Origin: Vogesella fluminis
GTDB lineage: Bacteria > Pseudomonadota > Gammaproteobacteria > Burkholderiales > Chromobacteriaceae
Assembly (NCBI RefSeq): GCF_014652335.1
Contig: NZ_BMYP01000001.1
Span: 72,268-136,267, forward strand
Reading direction: 5' to 3'
DNA: 64,000 nt
Part shown: positions 20,125 through 30,437 of the stretch, in pieces
Numbering within the stretch: position 1 is the stretch's first letter
Layout: each line of letters begins with the position of its first letter
Program-made: the position numbers and the translations under genes
The notes under the pieces: generated by a model
The model's input: the letters and a program-made list of their open reading frames with translations, nothing else
Databases searched by the model: none
Told to the model about the DNA's origin: nothing

Positions 20125-22479
20125 ATGAATCACGACGATCTGTTTGCCGGCACGCTGCCCGACGCCAGCGTGCCCCCTGCCCCGCCCGCGCCGCCGGCGG
20201 CCGATCTGGTCGACGACGACGGCCAGCTGGCGCTCGACCTGTACGCCGAGCGCGCCTATCTCGAATACGCGATGAGCGTGGTCAAGGGCCGCGCGCTGCC
20301 GGAGGTGGCCGACGGCCAGAAGCCGGTGCAGCGCCGCATCCTGTATGCGATGCGCGACATGGGCCTGGTGCACGGCGCCAAGCCGGTGAAATCGGCGCGC
20401 GTGGTCGGCGAAATCCTCGGTAAATACCATCCGCACGGCGACAGCTCCGCCTACGAGGCGCTGGTGCGCATGGCGCAGGACTTCACCCTGCGCTACCCGT
20501 TGATCGACGGCCAGGGCAACTTCGGCTCGCGCGACGGCGACGGCGCCGCGGCGATGCGTTACACCGAGGCGCGGCTGACGCCGATCGCCGAGCTGCTGCT
20601 GGGCGAGATCGACATGGGCACCGTGGACTTCGTGCCCAACTACGACGGCGCCTTCGAGGAGCCGGCGCTGCTGCCGGCGCGCCTGCCGATGATGCTGCTC
20701 AACGGCGCCTCCGGCATCGCGGTGGGCATGGCCACCGAGATCCCGCCGCACAACCTGAAGGAAGTCGCCTCCGCCGCGCTGGCGCTGCTGGCCGATCCGG
20801 ATCTCACCACCGCCGAGCTGATGGCCCACGTGCCGGGGCCGGACTTCCCCGGTGGCGGCCAGATCATCACCGCCCACGACGACATCCTCGCCGCCTACGA
20901 GGTTGGCCGCGGCAGCGTGCGCGTGCGCGCCAAGTGGGAAGTGGAAAAACTGGCGCGCGGCCAGTGGCGCATCATCGTCAGCCAGCTGCCGCCCGGCTCC
21001 AGCGCGCAGAAGGTGCTGGCCGAGATCGAGGAAGCCACCAACCCGAAGCTGAAATCCGGCAAGAAGGCGCTGACCCAGGAACAGCAGAACCTGAAGAGCC
21101 TGATGCTGTCGCTGCTCGACCGCGTGCGCGACGAATCCGACAGCGAACAGCCGGTGCGGCTGGTGTTCGAGCCGAAATCCAGCCGCCAGGACCCTCATGA
21201 ATTCATCAACATCCTGCTGGCGCAGACCAGCCTGGAAGGCAACGCCTCGATGAACCTGGTGATGATCGGCCTCGACGGCCGCCCGGCGCAGAAGGGGCTG
21301 AAAGCCATCCTCGCCGAGTGGCTGTCCTTCCGCCAACACACCATCACCCGCCGCCTCAACTACCGCCTCGGCCAGGTCGACAAGCGCATCCACATCCTGG
21401 AAGGGCGCATGATCGCCTTCATCCATATCGATGAAGTGATCCGCGTGATCCGCGAGTCGGACGAGCCGAAGCCGGACCTGATCAAGGCCTTTGGTTTATC
21501 CGAGGCGCAGGCCGAGGACATCCTGGAAATCCGCCTGCGCCAGCTGGCGCGGCTGGAAGGCTTCAAGCTGGAGAAGGAGCTGGCCGACTTGCGCAAGGAG
21601 CGCGATGGCCTGCGCCACCTGCTGGATAACGAGGGTGCGCTGCGCGGCAAGATGGCCGAGGAAATCCGCAGCGATGCGGTGAAGTACGGCGACACGCGCC
21701 GCAGCGAGATCAAGGTCGCCGAGCGCGCGGTGCTGACGCAGACCACCGCCGACGAGCCGGTGACGGTGATCCTGTCGCAGAAGGGCTGGATCCGCGCCCG
21801 CGTCGGCCACAACGTCGACCTGTCGGCGCTCTCGTTCAAGGACGGCGACGGCCTGCACACCGTGGTGGAGACGCGCACGGTGTGGTCGCTGATCGTGCTC
21901 GACAGCCGCGGCCGCGCCTACACCATCGACCCCGCCGACGTGCCGACCGGGCGCGGCGACGGCGTGCCGGTGGCGTCCCTGGTCGAGCTGCAGGACGGCG
22001 CCAAGCCGGCGCAGCTGTTGTCGGCGCCGGACGCCACCCGCTACGTGGTGGCCGGCAGCGGCGGCTACGGCTTCATCGCCAAGCTTGGCGACATGAGCGG
22101 CCGCGTGAAGGCCGGCAAGGCGTTCCTGACGCTGGACGCCGGCGAGACGGTGCTCGCGCCGGTACGCATTGCGGCCAACCTTGACGGCCTGCGCCTGGTG
22201 GCCGCCAGCGATGGCGGCCGGGCGCTGGCGTTCCCGGCCGGCGAGCTGAAGGAGCTGGCCAAGGGCCGCGGCCTGATGCTGATGTCGCTGGCGGCGGGCG
22301 AGGCGCTGACCGCCATCGGCCTGGTGGCCGGTGACAAGGCGCTGTTGTCCACGGTCTCGGTGCGCGGCAAGAGCGCGGACGAGAAACTGGCGCTGGCCGA
22401 ATTCGACGGCAAGCGCGGCAGCAAGGGCAAGCTGCTGCCGAAGAAGTGGACGGTCGGCGCCATCCGCCAGCCGGACTGA
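20125..22479 (+). CDS. parC: DNA topoisomerase IV subunit A
   Basis: A 784-residue type IIA topoisomerase subunit that breaks and rejoins DNA and unlinks daughter chromosomes, together with ParE. The [29 protein letters not shown] block opens the winged-helix domain; the quinolone-resistance region reads [20 protein letters not shown], with the usual serine; the catalytic tyrosine is residue 146 (AMRYTEARL). The C-terminal domain has degenerate beta-pinwheel blades and is short, as in ParC and unlike GyrA. The ATG at 20125 has a proline-rich leader of about 20 residues. Two GGTTGGCCGC-type motifs are embedded (20901, 22169). Confidence 0.95.
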   Translation: MNHDDLFAGTLPDASVPPAPPAPPAADLVDDDGQLALDLYAERAYLEYAMSVVKGRALPEVADGQKPVQRRILYAMRDMGLVHGAKPVKSARVVGEILGKYHPHGDSSAYEALVRMAQDFTLRYPLIDGQGNFGSRDGDGAAAMRYTEARLTPIAELLLGEIDMGTVDFVPNYDGAFEEPALLPARLPMMLLNGASGIAVGMATEIPPHNLKEVASAALALLADPDLTTAELMAHVPGPDFPGGGQIITAHDDILAAYEVGRGSVRVRAKWEVEKLARGQWRIIVSQLPPGSSAQKVLAEIEEATNPKLKSGKKALTQEQQNLKSLMLSLLDRVRDESDSEQPVRLVFEPKSSRQDPHEFINILLAQTSLEGNASMNLVMIGLDGRPAQKGLKAILAEWLSFRQHTITRRLNYRLGQVDKRIHILEGRMIAFIHIDEVIRVIRESDEPKPDLIKAFGLSEAQAEDILEIRLRQLARLEGFKLEKELADLRKERDGLRHLLDNEGALRGKMAEEIRSDAVKYGDTRRSEIKVAERAVLTQTTADEPVTVILSQKGWIRARVGHNVDLSALSFKDGDGLHTVVETRTVWSLIVLDSRGRAYTIDPADVPTGRGDGVPVASLVELQDGAKPAQLLSAPDATRYVVAGSGGYGFIAKLGDMSGRVKAGKAFLTLDAGETVLAPVRIAANLDGLRLVAASDGGRALAFPAGELKELAKGRGLMLMSLAAGEALTAIGLVAGDKALLSTVSVRGKSADEKLALAEFDGKRGSKGKLLPKKWTVGAIRQPD

Positions 22480-22483
22480 CGCA

Positions 22484-24037
22484 ATGACGCCGCCGCCCGC
22501 CGCGCTGCTGTCGACCCGCAAGGCGCTGCGCTTTTTCAACCTGTTCCGCATCGCGCTGGTGGCGGTGCTGCTGCTGATGACGCAGTGGGTGTTGCCGGAA
22601 CAGGCGCTGGATCGCGCCGCGCTGGGGCAGTGGGCGCTGGCCTACGGCGCGCTGGTGGTGGCCGGCGCGCTGGTCGGTCGCCTGGCGCTGCCGCTGTCGT
22701 GGCTGCTGACGGCGACGCTGGCCGCCGACATCGTGCTGATCAGCAGCTTTACCCATCTCTACGGCGGCGTGAAAAGCGGCTTCGGCATGCTGCTGCTGCC
22801 CTTCCTGGCCGTGGCCGGCATGCTGGTCAGCGGCCGGCTGGCGCTGTTCTACGCCGCGCTGGCCACCTTCAGCCTGTTCGCCAGCGTCGCGCTGAACGCC
22901 TGGCACGACGGGCTGGACAGCAACCAGCTGCTGCAGGCGGCGCTGCTGGCGATCGCCGGCTTCGTCACCAGCGCCACCATGTGGCTGCTGTCGCGCAAGG
23001 CGCGGCAGTCGGAGTTGCTGGCGGCGCGGCGCGGCAGCCAGCTGGCCAGCCTCAACCGCGTCAACGCGCTGGCGCTGCAGGCGCTGCGCGAGGCGGTGCT
23101 GGTGCTGGACGCACAGGGCGTGCTGCGCCAGTTCAACACCCCCGCCAGCCGCCTGTTCGGCGAGCTGCAGCGCGACCAGTCGCCACCGGCGCTGCAGCCG
23201 CTGATCCGGTGCTGGCAGCGGCAGGGCCTGCCGCTGCAGGAGCAGGCCGTCGATCTGGATCTGGGCGGCCGGCAGCTGATCGGGCGCATGGTGCCGCTGG
23301 CGGAGGACGACAGCCTGCTGCTGGTGGTGTTCCTGCGCCCGGCAGACCAGCTGGCCGCCGAGGCGCAGCAGCTGAAGCTGGCGGCGCTGGGGCGGCTGAC
23401 CGCCAATATCGCGCACGAGATCCGCAACCCGCTGGCGGCAATCAGCCACGCCGCCGAGCTGCTGGGCGAAGAGGCGGCGACGCCGCTGACGCAGCGGCTG
23501 AGCGCCATGGTGGGCGACAACTGCGCGCGCATTGAGCATCTGGTGGCCGAGGTGCTGCAGCTGGGCCGCCGCGACCGCGTGCACGGCGAGGTGTTCCCGC
23601 TGTCGCCCTTTGTCGACGAGCTGATCGCGAGCTTCCTGCTGGCGCACCCGGAATACCACGGCCGCCTCGGCTGGCAGGTGGAGGCGACGGTGACGGTGCG
23701 CTTCGACCGCAGCCACCTGCAGCGCATCCTCACCAATCTGCTGGCCAATGCCTGCCGCCACGGCAGCGCGCAGCCGGGCGCGGTGCAGCTGGTGGCCATC
23801 GCAGAGCGGCTGACTGTGCTGGACGACGGCCCCGGCCTGTCTGAAACGGCACAGGGACGCCTGTTCGAGCCCTTCTTCACCACCGAAAGCAGCGGCACCG
23901 GCCTCGGCCTGTACATCGCGCGCGAGCTGGCACAGGCCAACGGCGCGCAGCTGTCCTACCAGCCGCCCGGCGGCTGCTTTCAACTGACCTTCCCGGAAAG
24001 CCATGACCCCGACCTCCTCCTGCGTACTGATCGTTGA
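22484..24037 (+). CDS. pilS: Sensor histidine kinase PilS
   Basis: A 517-residue membrane kinase of the PilS type. Six hydrophobic helices span residues 20-180, followed by a PAS-like segment and the kinase core with phospho-accepting H311 in NIAHEIRNPLAAISHAAELL, the N box (NLLANACRHG), DDGPGLS and the ATP lid GTGLGLYIARELAQANGA. PilS controls pilin transcription through PilR. The start ATG 22484 lies 4 bases after the parC stop, and the 3' end overlaps pilR by 35 bases, so pilS and pilR are translationally coupled and may be read from the parC transcript. Confidence 0.92.
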   Translation: MTPPPAALLSTRKALRFFNLFRIALVAVLLLMTQWVLPEQALDRAALGQWALAYGALVVAGALVGRLALPLSWLLTATLAADIVLISSFTHLYGGVKSGFGMLLLPFLAVAGMLVSGRLALFYAALATFSLFASVALNAWHDGLDSNQLLQAALLAIAGFVTSATMWLLSRKARQSELLAARRGSQLASLNRVNALALQALREAVLVLDAQGVLRQFNTPASRLFGELQRDQSPPALQPLIRCWQRQGLPLQEQAVDLDLGGRQLIGRMVPLAEDDSLLLVVFLRPADQLAAEAQQLKLAALGRLTANIAHEIRNPLAAISHAAELLGEEAATPLTQRLSAMVGDNCARIEHLVAEVLQLGRRDRVHGEVFPLSPFVDELIASFLLAHPEYHGRLGWQVEATVTVRFDRSHLQRILTNLLANACRHGSAQPGAVQLVAIAERLTVLDDGPGLSETAQGRLFEPFFTTESSGTGLGLYIARELAQANGAQLSYQPPGGCFQLTFPESHDPDLLLRTDR

Positions 24038-25346
24038 CGACGAGCCGGACCTGCGCGAGCTGCTGCAGCTGACCCTGCTCAAGATGGGGCTGCAGGTGCT
24101 GGCGGCGGCCAACGTTGCCGATGCCTGCCGCCTGCTGGCGCGCGAGCGCTGCGACCTGGTGCTCACCGACATGCGGCTGCCGGACGGCGAAGGGCTGCAG
24201 GTGGTGCAGTACATCCAGCAACAGCAGCTGGACATCCCGGTGGCGGTGATCACCGCCTACGGCAGCACCGAGAACGCGGTGGCGGCGATGAAGGCCGGCG
24301 CCTTCGACTACCTGGCCAAGCCGCTGAGCCTGGCCGCGCTGCGCGCGCTGGTGAAGTCGGCGCTGGCGGTGCGCGAACCGGCCGCCGCCGCCGCCGCCGG
24401 CAGCGAGTCGCGCCTCTTGGGCGGCGCGGCGGCGATCTGCGACGTGCGCGCGATGATAGACAAGCTGGCGCGCACGCAAGCGGCGGTGCACATCAGCGGC
24501 GAGTCCGGCACCGGCAAGGAGCAGGCGGCGCGGCAGATCCACGAGCAGAGCGCACGTTGCGGCCAACCTTTTGTCGCGGTGAACTGCGGCGCGATCCCGG
24601 AAGCGCTGATGGAAAGCGAGTTCTTCGGCTACCGCAAGGGCGCCTTCACCGGCGCCGACGCCAACCGCGACGGCTTCTTCCAGCTCGCCCACGGCGGCAC
24701 GCTGTTCCTCGACGAGGTCGCCGACCTGCCGCTGGCGATGCAGGTCAAGCTCTTGCGCGCGATCCAGGAAAAAAAGGTGCGCCGGCTGGGCGCGGCGCAG
24801 GAGGAGGCGGTCGACGTGCGCCTGCTCAGCGCCACCCACCGCGACCTGGTACAGCTGGTGGAACAGGGCCGCTTCCGCCAGGACCTGTACTACCGCCTGA
24901 ACGTGATCGGGCTGGCGATGCCGTCGCTGCGCGAGCTGCGCGACGACCTGCCGCAGTTCGTCGCCCGCCTGCTGCAGCGTTTCAGCGCCGGCAGCGAACA
25001 GCCGCAGCTGGACGCCGCCGCGCTGCAGGCGCTGCTGGCCTACCACTATCCCGGCAACTTCCGCGAGCTGGAGAACATCCTGGAGCGGGCGGTGGCGCTG
25101 GCCAGCGACGGCTGCATCCGCGCCGGCGACCTGCAGCTGGGCGCCAGCGGCGCGGAGGCGGCCGCCCCCGGCGCGCAGCCGCAGGACGGCGGCGAGACGC
25201 TGCAGGACTACCTCGACCGTGTCGAGCGCGCCGCCATCGACAAGGCGCTGCAGGCCAGCGACGGCAACCGCACCCAGGCGGCGCGGCTGCTGGGCGTCAG
25301 CTTCCGCTCGCTGCGCTACCGGCTGGAGCGGCTGGGCATGAAGTGA
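24003..25346 (+). CDS. pilR: Sigma-54-dependent response regulator PilR
   Basis: A 447-residue NtrC-type activator. The receiver domain (residues 1-120) carries the phospho-acceptor D56 ([10 protein letters not shown]). The AAA+ domain has Walker A GESGTGKE from residue 166, the sigma-54 contact GAFTGA from residue 213, and Walker [11 protein letters not shown]. The C-terminus ends in a Fis-type helix-turn-helix ([27 protein letters not shown]). With PilS it activates pilin and other type IV pilus genes from sigma-54 promoters. An alanine run ([10 protein letters not shown]) forms the linker. A terminator follows. Two motif copies lie inside (24105, 24557). Confidence 0.93.
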   Translation: MTPTSSCVLIVDDEPDLRELLQLTLLKMGLQVLAAANVADACRLLARERCDLVLTDMRLPDGEGLQVVQYIQQQQLDIPVAVITAYGSTENAVAAMKAGAFDYLAKPLSLAALRALVKSALAVREPAAAAAAGSESRLLGGAAAICDVRAMIDKLARTQAAVHISGESGTGKEQAARQIHEQSARCGQPFVAVNCGAIPEALMESEFFGYRKGAFTGADANRDGFFQLAHGGTLFLDEVADLPLAMQVKLLRAIQEKKVRRLGAAQEEAVDVRLLSATHRDLVQLVEQGRFRQDLYYRLNVIGLAMPSLRELRDDLPQFVARLLQRFSAGSEQPQLDAAALQALLAYHYPGNFRELENILERAVALASDGCIRAGDLQLGASGAEAAAPGAQPQDGGETLQDYLDRVERAAIDKALQASDGNRTQAARLLGVSFRSLRYRLERLGMK

Positions 25347-25363
25347 GCCTGTCCGGCGACTGC

Positions 25364-25384
25364 TGCGGCCAACGTTGGCCGCAA
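25364..25384. repeat. Palindromic motif pair after pilR
   Basis: TGCGGCCAACGTTGGCCGCA at 25364-25383, 17 bases after the pilR stop, directly ahead of the terminator hairpin. Confidence 0.8.
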
Positions 25385-25385
25385 C

Positions 25386-25419
25386 GAAAAAGACGTTACC
25401 ACTGCGGTAACGCCTTTTT
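25386..25419. terminator. Terminator between pilR and the chemoreceptor gene
   Basis: A 7-base stem (CGTTACC/GGTAACG, loop ACTGC) with A-rich left and T-rich right flanks, usable by both convergent genes. Confidence 0.75.
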
Positions 25420-25458
25420 GCTACCGGGGCCTGCGCGCGGCAGGGCGTGAACCGGCCC

Positions 25459-27495
25459 TTACACGCGGAAGCGCGCCACCGACTGCCGCAACTGCTGCGC
25501 CATCGCCGTCATCTCGCAGGCGGCCAGCGAGGCATCATGCGCCTTATGATGGTTCTGGTCGGCCTGCTGCGCCACCCGCTCCACGTTATGGGCGATGTCG
25601 AGGCTGGCAGTACTCTGTTCACGCAGCGCGTCGGAAATCCCGACCACCGCCTGTTCCACCTGCCTCGCGCCGTCACGGATGCTCTGCAGGCTGACACCGG
25701 CCTCGCTGGCGGATTTCACGCCGGCTTCGACCTGCAGCACGCTGCCGCTCATGCTGTCCACCGCATCGCGCGCTTCGTTCTGGATGTGGCCTACGGTGGC
25801 CGTGATTTCCAGCGTCGATTGCGTGGTGCGCTCGGCCAGCTTGCGCACCTCGTCGGCCACCACGGCAAAGCCGCGCCCCATCTCGCCGGCGCGCGCCGCC
25901 TCGATCGCGGCATTCAGCGCCAGCAGGTTGGTCTGGTCGGCGATGTCGCGGATCACGGTGACCACGCGGCTGATCTGTTCCGAGCGATCGCCCAGCCGGG
26001 TGACGGTGCCGGCCGTGGCGGACGAGGCCGCCGCGATTTCACGCATGGTATCCACGGTGTGGCCGACGGTGATCTCGCCGCTTCTTGATACTTCGTCCGA
26101 TTGCACGGCCAGCTCGCGCGCGCTGCCGGCGTGCTGGCTGACCTGGTTGATGCTGTGCGTCATTTCCTCGATGCTGGCAGCCATCGCCGATACCGCCGCG
26201 CTCTGCTCGCGCGAGCTGCCGGACACGTCATCGGACAGCGCCGCCAGGTTGTGCGCGTTGTGCGCCAGGCTGTCCACGCTCTGGTTCACATCGCCGATCA
26301 GCTGGCGCAGCGCCTGGCACATGTGGTTGCTGGCGGCCAGCACCTCGCCGATCTCGTCGCGGCGGCGGCTGTCGATGGCCACGGTCAGGTCGCCGGAGGC
26401 GACGCGGCGCGAGACGTCCACCAGTTGCGCCAGCGGGCGGCTGACCCAGTAGCGCATGGCAAGGAACACCAGCACCACCAGCAGCAGCGTCACCAGCAGC
26501 GTGCCCAGCAGCATCTTCAGCTGCATCTCGTGCGGCTCGCGTACCAGCTCGTCCTGGTAGGCGCCGGTGGCCACCAGCCAGCCCCAGCGCTCATAGGTGA
26601 GGAAGGTGGCCAGCTTGCGGCGCGGCTCGCTGGCGCCCGGGTCCAGCCACAGGTAGCTGCTCTGCCCGTTTTTCTGTGCCAGCATGGTCTTGATGAAGGG
26701 TTTGCCATCGGCATCGGTCTTGTCCAGCAGGCTCTTGCCTTCCGCATTGGGGTGGATCAGCAGCTCGCCGGGGCGCTGTCTGGCGTCCACCACGTACACG
26801 TAGCCGCTGTCGCCGATCTTCAGCGACAGGATCTTCTGCTTCAGTGCCCGCAGTCCGTCGCTGTAGTCGATGCCGGTAAACATGACGCCGACCACCGCGC
26901 CGCCGGCATCCTTCAGCGGCAGGTAGTGGGTCATGTAGTCGCGGCCGAACAGGCTGGCACTGCCGGTATACGGCTGGCCGCCGCGCAGCAGCGCGTAGGC
27001 GGGGTGGTCGTGGTCGAGGCGGGTGGCGACGGCGCGGGTGCCGTCCTCCTTTTTCAGCGACGAGGCGATGCGCACGAAGTCGTCGCCCTCGCGCACGAAC
27101 AGCGTCGCCACGCCGCCGGTGGCGGTGCTGAAGCGGTCGACGATGGCATCGTTGCCGTTGAGCAGCTGCTCGCCGCCGTACAGCGCCGGAGTGCTGACGC
27201 CGCCGACGCTGGCCGGGGCGCTGCTGTCGCTGCGCAGCGGCTGCGGCAGATTGGCCGCCAGTTGCACCGCGCTGGTGCGGGCATGGTTTTCCAGCACACT
27301 GGCGTAGGCATCGATGGTGTCTACCACCTGCCGGTTGACCTGGCTCATGGCGGCGACCGAGCGCTGTTCCATGCGCTCGCCCAGCCAGCTGCTGATGACG
27401 ATCCCGGCGATGCCGAGAACCACGAAAAGGGCGATGCTCAGCAACAGGCTGAGCTTTTGGGCCAGGGACAAGCCTGGAGATGATGTACGGGACAT
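25459..27495 (-). CDS. Methyl-accepting chemotaxis protein with periplasmic Cache domain
   Basis: A 678-residue chemoreceptor. A first membrane helix (about 14-37) precedes a periplasmic Cache_3-Cache_2-type sensor (about 40-325, with [25 protein letters not shown] and [13 protein letters not shown]). A second helix, a HAMP domain ([20 protein letters not shown]) and a cytoplasmic coiled-coil signalling domain follow, whose hairpin tip reads [43 protein letters not shown]. It binds small ligands outside the cell and controls CheA through CheW. No CheW/CheR pentapeptide is seen at the C-terminus. It is monocistronic. Confidence 0.95.
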   Translation of the reverse strand: MSRTSSPGLSLAQKLSLLLSIALFVVLGIAGIVISSWLGERMEQRSVAAMSQVNRQVVDTIDAYASVLENHARTSAVQLAANLPQPLRSDSSAPASVGGVSTPALYGGEQLLNGNDAIVDRFSTATGGVATLFVREGDDFVRIASSLKKEDGTRAVATRLDHDHPAYALLRGGQPYTGSASLFGRDYMTHYLPLKDAGGAVVGVMFTGIDYSDGLRALKQKILSLKIGDSGYVYVVDARQRPGELLIHPNAEGKSLLDKTDADGKPFIKTMLAQKNGQSSYLWLDPGASEPRRKLATFLTYERWGWLVATGAYQDELVREPHEMQLKMLLGTLLVTLLLVVLVFLAMRYWVSRPLAQLVDVSRRVASGDLTVAIDSRRRDEIGEVLAASNHMCQALRQLIGDVNQSVDSLAHNAHNLAALSDDVSGSSREQSAAVSAMAASIEEMTHSINQVSQHAGSARELAVQSDEVSRSGEITVGHTVDTMREIAAASSATAGTVTRLGDRSEQISRVVTVIRDIADQTNLLALNAAIEAARAGEMGRGFAVVADEVRKLAERTTQSTLEITATVGHIQNEARDAVDSMSGSVLQVEAGVKSASEAGVSLQSIRDGARQVEQAVVGISDALREQSTASLDIAHNVERVAQQADQNHHKAHDASLAACEMTAMAQQLRQSVARFRV

Positions 27496-27622
27496 GGCGG
27501 GTTCTGGAGTACGGATTGATAGGTGAGTCTGCTTGTCAGTGCGGCCGCTGTTCTTATCATGCCGTAATCATGGCAACTTGCAGCGTATGCCGTGATGCTA
27601 ACGCAGAGGGCATTGTTACAGT

Positions 27623-27657
27623 TTGACATAAATCAACGTTTATTGATAATCATTCTC
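27623..27657. promoter_or_regulatory. Composite regulatory region: FNR/Anr-like box, promoter elements and Fur-like box
   Basis: TTGACATAAATCAA (27623-27636) matches the FNR/Anr consensus TTGAT-N4-ATCAA at 9 of 10 fixed positions. Bases 27639-27657 match the 19-base Fur box GATAATGATAATCATTATC at 15 positions. On the plus strand TTGACA (27623-27628) and GATAAT (27645-27650) also form a promoter with a 16-base spacer, so Fur would sit on the -10. The next plus gene is the tautomerase at 27814; the chemoreceptor starts divergently at 27495. The target gene is not certain. The remaining 318-base gap shows only the motif at 27785 and no convincing small gene. Confidence 0.5.
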
Positions 27658-27813
27658 ATCAATGGGAGGTATGCACCGGTCATGGCCGCCCGCCTCACCC
27701 TTCCCGCTTGTGCTACGCTGCGATGCCGCAGGCGGCACCGTTGCTGCACGGGCCGCCTGCACCGTTGCCAGCCGTAATCGCGGCTTGCGGCCAACCCTTA
27801 CCGAGGAAAAACC

Positions 27814-28017
27814 ATGCCGTACGTGAATATCAAGATTACCCGCGAGGGTGCGACGCAGGAGCAGAAGGCAGAACTGATCGCCGGGGTGACAGACCTGCTG
27901 CGCGACGTGCTGGGCAAGAACCCGGCCACTACCGTGGTGGTGATCGACGAGATCGATACCGACAACTGGGGCATAGGCGGCGAGAGCGTCACCGTGCGCC
28001 GCGCACGCGGCAGCTAG
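27814..28017 (+). CDS. 4-oxalocrotonate tautomerase-family protein
   Basis: A 67-residue protein of the tautomerase superfamily; the usual subunit length is about 62. The catalytic Pro would be residue 2 after removal of Met (M-P-Y-V-N-I-K-I). The family also works as hexamers on 2-hydroxymuconate or other enols; the substrate here is unknown and no aromatic-degradation genes are nearby. GAGGAAAA precedes the ATG. Its end overlaps the convergent Na/Pi transporter gene by 4 bases. Confidence 0.85.
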   Translation: MPYVNIKITREGATQEQKAELIAGVTDLLRDVLGKNPATTVVVIDEIDTDNWGIGGESVTVRRARGS

Positions 28018-28925
28018 CGCGCGAGGCGGGCGGGCAGGCGCGCGATCGGCCCCAGCAGCGGCAGGAACAGCAGCGCGATGCTGCAGTTGAAGATCAGGTG
28101 CGCCAGCGCCACCGTCATCGCCGGGTCCAGCGCCAGCCGCAGCAGCGCGCCGGAGAACAGCGGCAGGTACAGCAGCACGCCGCCGAGATTGAACAGCAGG
28201 TTGGCCAGCGCGGTGTGTTTGGCAGTGCTCGACAGCGGCAGGCTGGCCAGCAGCGCAGTGCCGGTGGAGCCGGCGTTGGCGCCGACGATGATGGCGATGG
28301 CGGTATGCACGTCCATGCTGCCCTGCGCCACCAGCAGCACCACCAGCCCGGTGACCACGCTGCTGGACTGTACCAGCGCGGTGACCAGCAGGCCGACCAG
28401 CACCCCGGCCAGCGGCGTGTCCACCGCCGCCAGCAGCATCAGCAGGCGCGGGTCGTTCTTCACCGGCACCAGCGCCAGCGAGATCAGGTCCAGCGCGAAG
28501 AAGATCAGGCCGAAATAGAAAATGCTCTTGCCGGCCACCCGCAGCGGGCCGGGCAGCACGCTGAGCAGCGCCCCCAGCACGATGAAGAAGGGGCCGATGC
28601 CGGTGAGCTTGAAGCTCACCAGCCAGGCGGTGGCGGTGGTGCCGACATTGGCGCCCAGCAGCACGGCCAGGCTGCCGGAGAAGGACAGCGCGCCGGCATT
28701 GACCAGCGATACCGCCAGTGACGACACCGCGCTGCTCGACTGCACCAGCGCGGTAAACACCGCGCCGAGCAGGAAGCCGCTGTAGCGGTTGCCGGTCAGG
28801 CGCGCCAGCGCGTCCCGCAGCCGCTCGCGGCCCTGATGCTGCACCTCCTGGCTGAAACTCTGCAGCCCGTACAGGAACAGCACTACCGTGGCCAGCACCG
28901 ACAGCGCAATCTGGAATTCACTCAT
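28014..28925 (-). CDS. Na+/phosphate cotransporter family protein (short form)
   Basis: A 303-residue membrane protein with the duplicated NptA/PNaS core. Two inverted repeats each carry a glutamine-serine motif, ALVQSSSAVSSLAVSLVNAG and ALVQSSSVVTGLVVLLVAQG, followed by GANVGTTATA and GANAGSTGTA. About eight helices are predicted. It lacks the cytoplasmic PhoU-like tail that many bacterial members have. It probably moves phosphate or another anion with sodium. It lies 26 bases upstream of nothing on its own strand except the DUF1456 gene, which it follows, so the two may share a transcript. Confidence 0.85.
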   Translation of the reverse strand: MSEFQIALSVLATVVLFLYGLQSFSQEVQHQGRERLRDALARLTGNRYSGFLLGAVFTALVQSSSAVSSLAVSLVNAGALSFSGSLAVLLGANVGTTATAWLVSFKLTGIGPFFIVLGALLSVLPGPLRVAGKSIFYFGLIFFALDLISLALVPVKNDPRLLMLLAAVDTPLAGVLVGLLVTALVQSSSVVTGLVVLLVAQGSMDVHTAIAIIVGANAGSTGTALLASLPLSSTAKHTALANLLFNLGGVLLYLPLFSGALLRLALDPAMTVALAHLIFNCSIALLFLPLLGPIARLPARLAR

Positions 28926-28951
28926 CTCGCCCGCCCCGTGTCAGCACCCAC

Positions 28952-29431
28952 TCAGTTGTTGCCGGCCGGGCTGTCCGGCCGTTCGCGCAGCGCCAGCCCC
29001 TTCAGCAGGTAGCGCAGGAACTGGTCGCCGCAGGGGCGGAAGTGCTTGTGGTCGGCCTTGCGGAACAGCGCGCCGATCTCGCTGCCGGACACCTTGAAGC
29101 CGCTGCGCGCCATCAGCGCCTCGATGTCTTCCTGGGTCAGTTCGAAGGCGATGCGCAGCTTCTTCAGGATCTCGTTGTTGTTGAGGCGCAGGAGCGGCGC
29201 CGGGGCCGGTGCGCCGTCGCGGCGGCCGCGGCGTTCGATGATCAGGCCATCGAGAAAGGCGCCGAGCAGCTCGTCGCTGCACTGGCGGAAGGCCGGGTCG
29301 TCGTCCTTCTTCAGCAGCGGCGCGAAGTCGTCGTCGGCCAGCGGCTCGACGTGGCGCAGGATGGCCAGCATGCGGTTGTCGGGGCAATCAATGATGAAGC
29401 GCACGCTGCGCAGGATGTCGTTATTGATCAT
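28952..29431 (-). CDS. DUF1456 (YehS-like) protein
   Basis: A 159-residue protein of the DUF1456/YehS family, made of two related repeats of about 70 residues. The first opens MINNDILRSVRFIID; the second has LNNNEILKKLRIAFELTQEDIEALMARSGFKVSGSEIGALFRKADHKHFRPCGDQFLRYLLKGL. The function is unknown. I start at 29431 (MINND); an in-frame TTG lies four codons earlier. It precedes the Na/Pi transporter and follows pdxH on the same strand; the gap to pdxH holds a GGTTGGCCGCA motif at 29444. Confidence 0.85.
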   Translation of the reverse strand: MINNDILRSVRFIIDCPDNRMLAILRHVEPLADDDFAPLLKKDDDPAFRQCSDELLGAFLDGLIIERRGRRDGAPAPAPLLRLNNNEILKKLRIAFELTQEDIEALMARSGFKVSGSEIGALFRKADHKHFRPCGDQFLRYLLKGLALRERPDSPAGNN

Positions 29432-29470
29432 GGCTGTCTTCAAGGTTGGCCGCAGGCGGCCAATATCGGG

Positions 29471-30112
29471 TTAGGGGGCGAGGCGCTGGCGCAGCCAGCT
29501 GCCGTCGGCTTGCAGGGTGTACAGCACGCGGTCGTGCAGGCGGCTGGGGCGGCCCTGCCAGAATTCGACGCGGTCCGGCACCACCGCGTAGCCACCCCAG
29601 TGCAGCGGGCGCGGCACCGACAGTGGGTGCTTGAGGCCGAAGCCGGCGGCGCGGCTGACCAGCACCGCCTTGCTGTCGATCACGCTGCTCTGCTCGCTGG
29701 CCCAGGCGCCGATGCGGCTGGTGTAGGGCCGGCTGGCGAAGTAGGCGTCGGACACCTCGCCCGCCACCCGCGCCACGCGGCCCTCGATGCGCACCTGCCG
29801 TTCCAGCTCCGGCCAGAAGAAGGTGATGGCGATATAGGGATTGGCGTCCAGCTGGCGGCCCTTGCGGCTGAGGTAATTGGTATAGAACAGCAGTTGCCCG
29901 TGTTCCACCCCTTTCAGCAGCACGATGCGCGCCGACGGCCGGCCGTGCTCGTCGACACTGGCGACGTGCATCGCGGTCGGCTCGTTGACTTCGGCGGCGA
30001 TGGCCTCGTGCAGCCACTGCTCGAACTGGGCCACGGCGTCCGGCAGGCAGTCGTCGGGCGAGAGTTCGTGCCGGCTGTATTCGAGGCGGATATCGGCGAG
30101 ATTGAGCGCCAT
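29471..30112 (-). CDS. pdxH: Pyridoxamine 5'-phosphate oxidase
   Basis: A 213-residue FMN enzyme that oxidises pyridoxine or pyridoxamine 5'-phosphate to pyridoxal 5'-phosphate. FMN- and substrate-site blocks are present: [40 protein letters not shown], and the C-terminal [24 protein letters not shown]...WLRQRLAP, which is the PdxH family end. Start [17 protein letters not shown] made here is used by HemL, encoded further along. It stands divergent from hemA with about 325 bases between the two starts. Confidence 0.95.
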   Translation of the reverse strand: MALNLADIRLEYSRHELSPDDCLPDAVAQFEQWLHEAIAAEVNEPTAMHVASVDEHGRPSARIVLLKGVEHGQLLFYTNYLSRKGRQLDANPYIAITFFWPELERQVRIEGRVARVAGEVSDAYFASRPYTSRIGAWASEQSSVIDSKAVLVSRAAGFGLKHPLSVPRPLHWGGYAVVPDRVEFWQGRPSRLHDRVLYTLQADGSWLRQRLAP

Positions 30113-30437
30113 GGCTGGCTCCTGAATGAATGACGGTATTGGCCGCCATGATAGCGCAGCCCGCCGCAGGGACGAACCCGCCTTGCGGCGATCGTTCGGT
30201 GCGCACATGACCGGCATCGACGCGGGCAAGTCCGGACCGGTGCCGATAACGACGCAGGCTGCGGCCACGACCATTGCCCCATTGCCAGCTTCATCGAGGC
30301 GCAGCCGCGCTTCCACGCCGGCCACCTGTTCGCCTGATGCAGGTCAAGCCGCCACCGGCCAGCGCGGGCCAGTGCCCTCGCCACGGCGGTTTTGGGCTAG
30401 AATAGCCCGTTTCCCACTGCGGCTTTTCCTTGCACTC

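Noticed and set aside
22073-24253. 726-codon minus-strand frame
   Set aside because: It is antisense to parC, pilS and pilR and shows no protein-like pattern.
27671-27826. Short plus-strand frame after the Fur-like box
   Set aside because: GGAGG nearly touches the ATG, the sequence resembles no HemP-like or other small iron-regulated protein, and it overlaps the tautomerase start.
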